From assembly GCA_019409045.1 (NCBI GenBank), contig DXVG01000038.1, positions 1-10,148 on the forward strand: DNA of 10,148 nt, read 5' to 3'. A program made the position numbers and the translations under genes. Source of the stretch: Clostridiales bacterium. GTDB lineage: Bacteria; Bacillota; Clostridia; Christensenellales; Aristaeellaceae. A model generated the notes under the pieces. The model did not search any database. It was given only the letters and a program-made list of their open reading frames with translations, and was not told the origin of the DNA. The number at the start of each line of letters is the position of its first letter. The stretch's first letter is position 1. Below, in pieces: positions 1 through 5,227 of this stretch.

Positions 1-23
1 CTTAAGAACCTGAGGTTCTTAAG
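1..23. repeat. Perfect 10-bp inverted repeat with a 3-nt loop
   Basis: CTTAAGAACC and GGTTCTTAAG are perfect reverse complements separated by TGA. The element is AT-rich compared with its surroundings and lies just beyond the 3' end of rlmI (minus). It could be the terminator hairpin for rlmI read leftwards, since the sequence that would carry the T-tract lies outside the window. It could also be the end of a unit arriving from the left. The internal palindrome TTCTTAAGAA (16-25) offers an alternative pairing. Confidence 0.6.
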
Positions 24-26
24 AAT

Positions 27-52
27 CTCCCAGTGCCCTCTGGGGGTTTTTT
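27..52 (+). terminator. Rho-independent-like terminator for a gene left of the window
   Basis: CCCAG (29-33) pairs with CTGGG (40-44) around a 6-nt loop, and GG plus a run of six T (47-52) follows on the plus strand. It would stop a plus-strand transcript coming from the left, before it runs antisense into rlmI. The stem is short, so confidence is moderate. Confidence 0.5.
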
Positions 53-57
53 GGGGG

Positions 58-1224
58 TCAGTCCATGACTTGGAGGAGCATGCACTTGAGGTATTTGGTT
101 TCCGGCGCGGCGGGAAGGATGGGGTGGTCGATGGCCTGCGTGCGGTATTCGAGCAGGCGCACGCGCTTTTTCGCGTCCCGCGCCGCGTGGTTCACCATCT
201 CCTGAAACGCCTCGGTGGAGACGTGCTGCGAGCAGGAGCAGGTGACCAGAAATCCGCCCGGCCGCGTCAGCTTCAGTCCCCGCAAGTTGATCTCCTTATA
301 GCCGCGCAGCGCGCTCTCCACCGCCTGCCGCGATTTTGTGAACGCCGGCGGGTCGAGGATCACCAGGTCGTACTTCTCCGCCGCGTCCGCCTGTTCGCGC
401 AGGAAGTCGAAGCAGTTATGCGCCTCGAAGGCGACCTCCAGGCCGTTATTGCGCGCGTTTTCCCGCGCCACCTCGAGCGCGTCCTCCGAGATGTCCACGC
501 CCAGCACGCTCGCGGCGCCGTAGGAGGCCGCATTGAGCGCGAACGAGCCGTTGTGGCAGAAGCAGTCCAGCACGCGCGCGCCCGGGCACAGCGGGCGGAT
601 GGCCGCGCGGTTCTGCTTCTGGTCCAGGAAGAAGCCCGTCTTTTGCCCGCCCTTTACGTCCACCATGTAGCGTATGCCGTTTTCCGTCATCGCCACGCGG
701 TCGGGCACATCGCCCAGCAGAAGGCCCGTCTGGAGCTCCAGCCCCTCGTGCCTGCGCACGGGCACGTCGTTGCGCTCGTACACGCCCGTCGCGCCCGTGA
801 GCGAGGTCAGCATCTCGGCGAGCATGCCCTTGCGCATATCCATGCCCAGCGAGAGCGTCTGCATCACCAGCGTATCGCCGAACTTATCCACGATCAGGCC
901 CGGAAGGAAGTCCGATTCCGAGTAGACGAGCCGGCAGCTTGCCGGGTCGCACAGCCGCGTTCTATACGCCCACGCGTCCTTCAGGCGGCGGAGGAAGAAG
1001 TCCGCGTCCGTCGGCTCGTCGCGCGTGGTGAGCATGCGCAGCGTGATCTGAGAGCGCGGGTTGTAAAGCGCCCTACCCAGCAGCGTGCCCTTACAGCTAT
1101 ATACGTCGATCACCTCTCCGGGCGCGCATTCGCCCTCGGTGCGCTCGATCTCCGATGCGTATATCCACGGATGCCCGCCGCGCACGCGCGTTTCGCGGGT
1201 CTTGCGAAGGATCGCCTTTGCCAT
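58..1224 (-). CDS. rlmI: Class I SAM-dependent rRNA methyltransferase, RlmI family
   Basis: Predicted cytoplasmic 23S rRNA (cytosine-C5) methyltransferase of 388 aa, close to the usual length of about 390-400. Residues 1-75 form a PUA-type RNA-binding domain with the family start MAKAILRK and the motif HPWIYASEI. The Rossmann methyltransferase domain follows. Its SAM-binding motif I is VLDCFCHNGSFAL at about 218-230, the acidic residue after strand 2 is in GVDIS (242-246), motif IV is DPPAFTKS (291-298), and the cysteine motif is TCSCSQH (328-334). In E. coli RlmI methylates C1962 of 23S rRNA; the exact target here is inferred. The ATG at 1222-1224 follows AGGAGG (1231-1236) at 6-nt spacing. 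It is divergent from rluF and shares the promoter region with it. The UPF/RlmK-like group is the alternative, but the PUA plus single Rossmann architecture fits RlmI. Confidence 0.9.
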   Translation of the reverse strand: MAKAILRKTRETRVRGGHPWIYASEIERTEGECAPGEVIDVYSCKGTLLGRALYNPRSQITLRMLTTRDEPTDADFFLRRLKDAWAYRTRLCDPASCRLVYSESDFLPGLIVDKFGDTLVMQTLSLGMDMRKGMLAEMLTSLTGATGVYERNDVPVRRHEGLELQTGLLLGDVPDRVAMTENGIRYMVDVKGGQKTGFFLDQKQNRAAIRPLCPGARVLDCFCHNGSFALNAASYGAASVLGVDISEDALEVARENARNNGLEVAFEAHNCFDFLREQADAAEKYDLVILDPPAFTKSRQAVESALRGYKEINLRGLKLTRPGGFLVTCSCSQHVSTEAFQEMVNHAARDAKKRVRLLEYRTQAIDHPILPAAPETKYLKCMLLQVMD

Positions 1225-1253
1225 GTGCCGCCTCCTGATGTGTATTCCCCGCT

Positions 1254-1282
1254 ATGATAGCACATTTTCCGCATCTTGTCGA
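1254..1282 (-). promoter_or_regulatory. rlmI promoter
   Basis: On the minus strand, TCGACA (1277-1282) is followed after exactly 17 bp by TATCAT (1254-1259). TGC directly before the -10 gives an extended -10. Both hexamers match consensus at 5 of 6 positions. The expected start near 1247 leaves a leader of about 22 nt containing AGGAGG. The -35 overlaps that of the divergent rluF promoter by five bases. Confidence 0.75.
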
Positions 1283-1304
1283 TTCCCCGGCGGCGTGGTA
1301 TAAT
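1276..1304 (+). promoter_or_regulatory. rluF promoter
   Basis: TTGTCG (1276-1281), a 17-bp spacer, then a perfect TATAAT (1299-1304). Transcription should start near 1311, only about 6-9 nt before the ATG codons at 1317 and 1320. The mRNA leader would then be nearly absent, carrying at most GGTGAT as a weak ribosome-binding sequence. Confidence 0.7.
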
Positions 1305-1316
1305 GGCGGCGGTGAT

Positions 1317-2036
1317 ATGATGGAACGCAAACGTCTCAACAAGTTCATCGCCGACAGCGGGCATTGCTCCCGGCGCGAGGCCGACCGGCTGATCGCGCAG
1401 GGGCGCGTGCGCGTGGACGGGCGCGTGGGCGTGCTGGGCGACCAGGTGGAGCCCGGCATGCGCGTGGAGGTGGACGGAAAGCCTCTGTGCGGGCGCGGCG
1501 AGCGCGTATACCTGGCGCTGAACAAGCCGGTGGGCATCGTGTGTACGGCCGACCCGCGCGAGCGGTACAACGTGGTATCCTACATAAACTATCCCGTGCG
1601 CGTGTTCCCCGTGGGACGGCTGGACCGCGACAGCGAGGGGCTGCTTCTGCTCACCAGCGACGGCGAGATCGTCAACCGGCTATTGCGCGCGGCGGGCGGG
1701 CACGAGCGCGAGTACGAGGTGGAGGTGGACCGCCCGGTCACGCCCGAGTTCGTCGAGCGCATGCAGGCGGGCGTGCCCATACTGGACACGGTGACGCTGC
1801 CCTGCCGGGTGCGCAGGACGGGGGAGCGGTCGTTCAACATCGTGCTGGTACAGGGGCTGAACCGGCAGATCCGGCGCATGTGCGAGGCGCTGGGCTATCG
1901 CGTGGTGCGGCTCAGGCGCGTGCGCATACTGCACATACGGCTGGGCGACTTAAAGCCCGGGCAGTGGCGCGAGCTGACGCAGGCGGAGCTGGACGGTCTG
2001 GAAAGGGCGGGGATATACCGCAAAACGTTCTCATAA
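1317..2036 (+). CDS. rluF: 23S rRNA pseudouridine synthase, RluF type
   Basis: Isomerises a uridine in 23S rRNA to pseudouridine (U2604 in the E. coli RluF family; the target is inferred). Counting from the ATG at 1320, an S4 RNA-binding domain lies at about 4-50 (RLNKFIADSG, CSRREADRLI). The RsuA/RluB/E/F catalytic domain follows, with ALNKPVGIVCT (66-76), the catalytic Asp102 in GRLDRDSEGLLLLT, and the RluF-like tail motif VQGLNRQIRRMCEALGY (177-193). The GLNRQIRRMCE block and GVPI-TVT match RluF better than RluB. At about 239 aa it lacks the basic C-terminal tail of E. coli RluF. An in-frame extension to 1254 exists, but it runs through the promoter and has no family similarity, so I start at ATGATG (1317/1320). 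No good Shine-Dalgarno sequence precedes it. It is monocistronic, ending at the terminator at 2122-2163. Confidence 0.88.
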   Translation: MMERKRLNKFIADSGHCSRREADRLIAQGRVRVDGRVGVLGDQVEPGMRVEVDGKPLCGRGERVYLALNKPVGIVCTADPRERYNVVSYINYPVRVFPVGRLDRDSEGLLLLTSDGEIVNRLLRAAGGHEREYEVEVDRPVTPEFVERMQAGVPILDTVTLPCRVRRTGERSFNIVLVQGLNRQIRRMCEALGYRVVRLRRVRILHIRLGDLKPGQWRELTQAELDGLERAGIYRKTFS

Positions 2037-2046
2037 ATACAATGCT

Positions 2047-2080
2047 TTGACACACTTTCTCCACATCTGGCCGCTATAAT
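2047..2080 (+). promoter_or_regulatory. Perfect TTGACA and TATAAT with an over-long spacer
   Basis: TTGACA (2047-2052) and TATAAT (2075-2080) are both perfect consensus hexamers in the rluF-fdx gap, but they are 22 bp apart instead of 16-18. No better -35 sits at normal distance and there is no TGn extension. Either the promoter is weak or activator-dependent, or the match is chance. Any transcript would start near 2087 and run into the terminator at 2122-2163. Confidence 0.35.
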
Positions 2081-2086
2081 CATCTC

Positions 2087-2163
2087 AACGCTGAAAGGCG
2101 TCACCCTTCCCCCCTCTTTATGAAGCCTCCGGGATTGCCGACCCGGAGGCTTCCCCCTTTTTT
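2087..2163 (+). ncRNA. Candidate small RNA of about 77 nt
   Basis: The predicted transcript between the TATAAT at 2075-2080 and the terminator has a small 5' hairpin (ACGC 2088-2091, loop TGAAAG, GCGT 2098-2101). A pyrimidine-rich single-stranded linker (about 2102-2120) and the terminator stem-loop follow. It has no plausible ORF. I do not recognise an RNA family. The simpler reading is that this is just the rluF 3' UTR, so confidence is low. Confidence 0.22.
2122..2163 (+). terminator. Strong intrinsic terminator after rluF
   Basis: A perfect 12-bp stem (2122-2133 with 2142-2153, GAAGCCTCCGGG in the 5' arm) encloses an 8-nt loop and is followed by CCCC and six T (2158-2163). No T-tract exists on the other strand, so it acts on plus-strand transcription. 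The T-run is itself flanked by CCCCC (2153-2157) and GGGGG (2164-2168). Confidence 0.9.
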
Positions 2164-2170
2164 GGGGGCG

Positions 2171-2875
2171 TCAGTCGAGTATGTTGCCGTCGGTGGAGAT
2201 GGTGGTGACCTGCCAGGGGAGGAACTTGCCGCTGTCCTGGATCGCCGTCTTTACCGCGCTTTCCAGACCGCCGCAGCAGGGGACCTCCATGCGCACGATG
2301 TGTACGCTGCGCACGTCGTTGTTTTGGAGGATCTCGGTCAGCTTCCGGGCGTAGTCCACGCCGTCGAGCTTTGGGCAGCCCACGAGCGTGATGTGCCCGC
2401 GGATGAACCGCTCGTGGAAGGCGGCGTAGGCGTAGGCGGTGCAGTCCGCGGCGACGAGCAGCTTTGCGCCGTCGAAGTACGGGGCGTTCACGGGCACGAG
2501 CTTGATCTGCACCGGCCACTGGGCGAGGCGGCTGGGGGTGTGCGCGGGGGCGTCGCAGGCCGTCTGCGCGCGCTCGATGGACCTGGACTGCGTGCCGGGG
2601 CAGCCGCAGGGCAGCGTCATGCCCTGCGCGCGCATCTTCTCCTGCCGGGCCCTGAGCACGGCGGCTTCGTCGTAGGCGGCGGCCTCGCGCTCGATAAATG
2701 TGATCGCGCCCGTCGGGCAGGCGGGCAGGCAGTCGCCCAGGCCGTCGCAGTAGTCGTCGCGCAGGAGCTGCGCCTTGCCGTCCACCATGCCGATGGCGCC
2801 CTCGTGGCAGGCGGCCGCGCACGCGCCGCAGCCGTTGCACTTTTCCTGATCGATGTGTATGATCTTTCTGAGCAT
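2171..2875 (-). CDS. 4Fe-4S ferredoxin-type protein with a cysteine-rich C-terminal domain
   Basis: A 234-aa cytoplasmic iron-sulfur protein. The N-terminal ferredoxin fold has one complete cluster motif, C13-x2-C16-x2-C19-x3-C23 followed by His rather than Pro. The second motif, C43-x5-C49-x3-C53-P, has Leu46 where the usual second cysteine would be. The C-terminal half (about 85-234) has further cysteines in set contexts: CGCPG (90-94), DC145, GCPKLDG (166-172) and PCCGG (199-203). These could bind another metal centre (inference). From memory, proteins of this type occur in anaerobic clostridia, often near hydroxylamine reductase (hcp) or redox regulators, but no hcp is in this window. ATG 2875 has GGAGG (2884-2888) at 8-nt spacing. 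It is a single-gene unit with its own promoter and operator. The electron-transfer role is likely; the partner is unknown. Confidence 0.8.
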   Translation of the reverse strand: MLRKIIHIDQEKCNGCGACAAACHEGAIGMVDGKAQLLRDDYCDGLGDCLPACPTGAITFIEREAAAYDEAAVLRARQEKMRAQGMTLPCGCPGTQSRSIERAQTACDAPAHTPSRLAQWPVQIKLVPVNAPYFDGAKLLVAADCTAYAYAAFHERFIRGHITLVGCPKLDGVDYARKLTEILQNNDVRSVHIVRMEVPCCGGLESAVKTAIQDSGKFLPWQVTTISTDGNILD

Positions 2876-2895
2876 GTCGATTTCCTCCTTGTCCG

Positions 2896-2908
2896 GGGGC
2901 GTGGCCCC
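2896..2908 (-). promoter_or_regulatory. Small leader hairpin of the 4Fe-4S gene
   Basis: GGGGC and GCCCC form a 5-bp GC stem with a 3-nt loop in the predicted 5' leader, 7 nt upstream of the GGAGG ribosome binding site. It may tune translation or mRNA stability; this is inference only. Confidence 0.3.
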
Positions 2909-2922
2909 TGCCTTTCGGGTAG

Positions 2923-2928
2923 AGTATA
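2923..2928 (-). promoter_or_regulatory. -10 box of the 4Fe-4S gene promoter
   Basis: TATACT on the minus strand (5 of 6 consensus), with expected transcription start near 2916 and a leader of about 40 nt. At the normal -35 distance the sequence is CATACT, which is not a usable -35 box. That suggests a promoter needing an activator. Confidence 0.6.
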
Positions 2929-2947
2929 GCGCGGCGGCGGCGAAAAG

Positions 2948-2967
2948 TATGTTGTATTTCCAACATA
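2948..2967. promoter_or_regulatory. Operator-like inverted repeat upstream of the 4Fe-4S gene
   Basis: TATGTTG-N6-CAACATA is a perfect 7-bp dyad. Its centre (2957.5) lies 29.5 bp upstream of the first base of the -10 box, i.e. at -41.5 if that base is -12, the canonical class II position for CRP/FNR-family activators. The half-site spacing also matches the CRP family (TGTnn-N6-nnACA). The outer TGTT-N8-AACA matches part of the Rex redox-repressor consensus as well. I cannot decide between these, but a redox-linked regulator fits the iron-sulfur product. Confidence 0.6.
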
Positions 2968-2982
2968 ACGGGCGAAAAGCGC

Positions 2983-3024
2983 AAAAAAGCGCCGCGCCGG
3001 AGGCGATGCGGTCGCGGCGCGGCG
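2983..3024 (-). terminator. Intrinsic terminator after the TSCPD/membrane-protein operon
   Basis: Read on the minus strand, a perfect 9-bp GC stem (CGCCGCGCC with GGCGCGGCG; 3016-3024 and 2990-2998) is followed, after one base, by six T (2983-2988). The 17-nt loop can fold a further small stem. It separates the operon from the downstream 4Fe-4S unit. Confidence 0.85.
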
Positions 3025-3041
3025 TTGAGGCGCGAAATGTG

Positions 3042-3650
3042 TCAGTCCGTAGGTACCGGGGGATTGCAGTTCGGGCACGCGCCCAGCCCCAGGCTCCGCG
3101 CCTGGCGGATGGTGAGCTGACGGCGGTTCTCCTGCCCCTCGCAGGTGGGGCCGACGTGGTAGTACTGCGCGTTGTTGTACACGCTGTAGACGATCGTATC
3201 GTATATCTCCTCGTTGGTCAGCACGGGGGCCTCGGTGACCTCGGGCGTGGGGGTGATGCCCAGCGCCGCGGCGGCCTCGGCCTCCTGTTGCAGGAGGATC
3301 TCCTCGATGTTGGAAAGCGCGGTGAGCACGTCCTCCTCCGGGGCGTGCGTGGCCGCCACCGGCGCGACCGCCTGCGGCGACACCGTGGCGATCTGCGCGG
3401 GCTCAAACAGCGGCAGGCACATCGCCACCATCACGGCGAAGGACAGCACCGACGTGAGCACGCGGCCGCGCAGCGCAAACGAGCCCGTGCGCCATATCCA
3501 CACAAGGCCCACCGGCGGCAGCAGCAGGCACAGCGCGATCTTCAGCGCCGTGCGCCCCTTGCCGTCCCGCCCGCCGCCCGGCTTGCGCATGTTGGGCGAA
3601 TAGGCGTTGCTGGCGGAGCCGCCGTAGCGGTTGCGGTCGTTTTTCTGCAC
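3042..3650 (-). CDS. Membrane protein with an Ada-like zinc-binding C-terminus, unknown function
   Basis: A 202-aa protein of no function I can name. Residues 1-34 are polar, basic and Gly/Asn/Arg-rich, probably cytoplasmic. Two hydrophobic segments follow: about 35-53 (ALKIALCLLLPPVGLVWIW) and about 64-82. A Pro/Ala/Thr-rich linker with an acidic, helical stretch (105-131) leads to a C-terminal domain with YYHVGPTC (163-170) and LGACPNCNPP (189-198). H165, C170, C192 and C195 make an H-x4-C-x21-C-x2-C set like the small Ada-type zinc-binding domain seen in many extracellular or nuclease-linked Firmicutes proteins. Topology is inferred: a hairpin of two segments would put both ends in the cytoplasm. 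The start is GTG (3648-3650), chosen because GGAGGG (3658-3663) lies 7 nt upstream. It begins 21 nt after the TSCPD gene and shares its promoter and terminator. Confidence 0.7.
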   Translation of the reverse strand: MQKNDRNRYGGSASNAYSPNMRKPGGGRDGKGRTALKIALCLLLPPVGLVWIWRTGSFALRGRVLTSVLSFAVMVAMCLPLFEPAQIATVSPQAVAPVAATHAPEEDVLTALSNIEEILLQQEAEAAAALGITPTPEVTEAPVLTNEEIYDTIVYSVYNNAQYYHVGPTCEGQENRRQLTIRQARSLGLGACPNCNPPVPTD

Positions 3651-3671
3651 GCTTGCTCCCTCCGTTTGCGT

Positions 3672-3917
3672 CTATGCCCGGTCGCGCATGCGCTCCAGCG
3701 CGCGGGCGAGCTGGTCGGGGCAGCTCGTGCCGGCGCGGCACTGTATGCCCTTGAGCAGGCGGATCACCTCGTCCGCCTTCCTGCCCTCGACGAGGCGCGC
3801 CACGCCCTGCGTGTTGCCCGCGCAGCCGCCGACAAAGCGCACGGCCTTGACCACGTCCCCGTCCATCTCGATCTGTATCTGTCTGGAGCAGGTCCCCTGC
3901 GTGTTGTAGGTGTACAT
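3672..3917 (-). CDS. TIGR03905-type TSCPD domain protein
   Basis: A small protein of 81 aa, essentially one TSCPD domain. It has the signature GTSCPDQLARAL (63-74) plus FVGGCAGNTQGVARLVEG (28-45), which are hallmarks of the family. The same domain occurs at the C-terminus of some vitamin-B12-dependent ribonucleotide reductases; the free-standing form is common in clostridia and its role is not established. Four cysteines (10, 32, 60, 66) could form a metal or redox site (inference). A longer frame starts at TTG 3950, but that codon lies within the -10 box. I therefore use ATG 3915-3917, preceded by GGAGG (3928-3932) at 10 nt. It is first in a two-gene operon with the zinc-motif membrane protein. 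Confidence 0.85.
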   Translation of the reverse strand: MYTYNTQGTCSRQIQIEMDGDVVKAVRFVGGCAGNTQGVARLVEGRKADEVIRLLKGIQCRAGTSCPDQLARALERMRDRA

Positions 3918-3949
3918 CCGTAAAAAGCCTCCGCGTTTGTTTCCGTTCA

Positions 3950-3978
3950 ATTATACGACGCGGCGCGGAAGATGTCAA
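3950..3978 (-). promoter_or_regulatory. Consensus promoter of the TSCPD operon
   Basis: On the minus strand, TTGACA (3973-3978), exactly 17 bp, then TATAAT (3950-3955): both hexamers and the spacer are perfect. Start expected near 3943, leaving a leader of about 25 nt with GGAGG. It suggests strong constitutive sigma-A transcription. It is back to back with the galM promoter, 48 bp apart. Confidence 0.9.
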
Positions 3979-4026
3979 GCGGCGCGGCCCGCGCGAAAAT
4001 CGCCGCGGCTTTTGCGCGCTGCGCTC

Positions 4027-4055
4027 TTGAAAAAACGCCGCGTTCGTTGTATGAT
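4027..4055 (+). promoter_or_regulatory. galM operon promoter
   Basis: TTGAAA (4027-4032), 17-bp spacer, TATGAT (4050-4055); each hexamer matches consensus at 5 of 6 positions. Start is expected near 4062. It is probably the main promoter for galM and possibly for the three genes that follow. Confidence 0.8.
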
Positions 4056-4088
4056 ATAGACTGGATATTGATATGGGAGGTTTTCCTG

Positions 4089-5153
4089 ATGAGCATATGC
4101 AAAGTACCCTTTGGCAAGCTGGACAGCGGCGAGGCGGCCGACCTCTACATCCTGACCAACGCGAGCGGCGCTTCGGTGGAGATCACCAACTTCGGCGGCA
4201 TCGTGCGCGCCATCAACGTGCCCGATCGCGAGGGCAAGCTGGGCAACGTCGTGCTCGGCTACAAGGACGTGAGCGGCTACCAGCCCCTGTGCGGATACCT
4301 CGGCGCGCTGATCGGCCGCGTGGGCAACCGCATCGCGGACGGCAAGTGCGTGCTCGACGGCAAGGAGCTGACCTTTGCCAGGAACGAGGGCGGCGTCACC
4401 CACCTGCACGGCGGCGACGTGGGCTTTGACCGCAAGTTCTGGGACGCGACCCCCATCGAGGGCATCTGCGAGGACAGCCTGATCCTCAAGTACACCTCTC
4501 CCGACGGCGAGGAGGGCTACCCCGGCACGCTGAAGGTGATGGTCACCTACACCTTCACCGACGACAACGAGCTGATCATCCACTACGAAGCAATCTCGGA
4601 CAAGGACACGCTGTGCAACCTGACCAACCACACCTACTTCAACCTCGCGGGCGAGGGCAGCGGCACGATCTACGACCACACCATGGAGATCGACGCGGAC
4701 ACATTCACCGTGGTTTCCGATTCCAAGTGCATCCCCACCGGCGAGATGCGCCCCGTGGGCGGCACGCTGTTTGACCTGCGCGAGCCCAAGCGCATCGGCG
4801 ACGGGCTTGACAAGACGCAGGACGACGAGCAGATGCGCTACGGCAACGGCTACGACCACAACTTCAACCTCAACGGCGAGGGCCTGCGCTTTGCCTGCGA
4901 GGTGACCGAGCCGACCACCGGCCGCGTCATGCAGGTCTACACCGACATGCCCGCCGTGCAGTTCTACGCCGGAAACGGCCTGGAGAGCGTCAATCCCGGC
5001 TCCTGCGGCCGCAACTACCACAAGCACGAGGGCTTCTGCCTGGAGACGCAGTACGCGCCGGACTCCATCAACCACCCCGAGTTCCCCGACAGCGTGCTGC
5101 GTGCGGGCGAGAAGTACGACTTTGTGACCATCTACGCCTTTGACGCGGAATAG
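4089..5153 (+). CDS. galM: Aldose 1-epimerase (mutarotase)
   Basis: Interconverts the alpha and beta anomers of aldoses such as galactose and glucose in the cytoplasm, feeding the Leloir pathway. The 354-aa product is a single beta-sandwich galactose mutarotase domain of normal length. Visible family motifs are GRVGNRI (76-82, with the substrate-binding Arg81), THLHGG (104-109, His107 as the catalytic His), NLTNHTYFNLAG (177-188, His181), NGYDHNF (253-259, Asp256 for sugar binding) and CLETQYAPDSINH (317-329, Glu319 as the catalytic base). The upstream in-frame extension to 3972 overlaps the promoter and is rejected. ATG 4089 has GGGAGG (4075-4080) at 8 nt. No other galactose genes lie nearby, so its sugar is not shown by context. 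gltX follows after a 74-nt gap. Confidence 0.94.
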   Translation: MSICKVPFGKLDSGEAADLYILTNASGASVEITNFGGIVRAINVPDREGKLGNVVLGYKDVSGYQPLCGYLGALIGRVGNRIADGKCVLDGKELTFARNEGGVTHLHGGDVGFDRKFWDATPIEGICEDSLILKYTSPDGEEGYPGTLKVMVTYTFTDDNELIIHYEAISDKDTLCNLTNHTYFNLAGEGSGTIYDHTMEIDADTFTVVSDSKCIPTGEMRPVGGTLFDLREPKRIGDGLDKTQDDEQMRYGNGYDHNFNLNGEGLRFACEVTEPTTGRVMQVYTDMPAVQFYAGNGLESVNPGSCGRNYHKHEGFCLETQYAPDSINHPEFPDSVLRAGEKYDFVTIYAFDAE

Positions 5154-5161
5154 GCATCCCT

Positions 5162-5202
5162 GCGGCGCGGGGAGGCCCCGGGCGGGGCTTCCCGCGCCAA
5201 TC
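5162..5202 (+). other. Long GC hairpin between galM and gltX, no T-tract
   Basis: GGCGCGGG pairs with CCCGCGCC, and after one bulged G the stem continues through AGGCCCC with GGGGCTT (one G-U pair) to a 4-nt loop. The total is about 15 bp. The next bases are AATCATCC, with no U-run, so it is not a normal terminator. It may protect the galM 3' end or partly attenuate read-through into gltX. I see no T-box elements and no clear gltX promoter in the gap. Confidence 0.55.
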
Positions 5203-5227
5203 ATCCGACCGTAAAGGAGACGACCAA

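Noticed and set aside
70..1257. Long plus-strand open frame opposite rlmI
   Set aside because: His/Arg/Val-rich translation with no family motif; it is the antisense shadow of a well-supported methyltransferase in GC-rich DNA.
1254..1316. N-terminal extension of rluF
   Set aside because: It would place the start codon upstream of the promoter -35 and -10 boxes, and the added residues have no similarity to the S4 domain start.
3918..3950. TTG start for the TSCPD gene
   Set aside because: The TTG overlaps the first-ranked -10 box and lies upstream of the expected transcription start; ATG 3917 has a ribosome binding site.
5154..5227. T-box leader for gltX
   Set aside because: The gap is only 74 nt, with no T-box sequence (GGTGGnACCGCG-like) and no specifier-loop structure.
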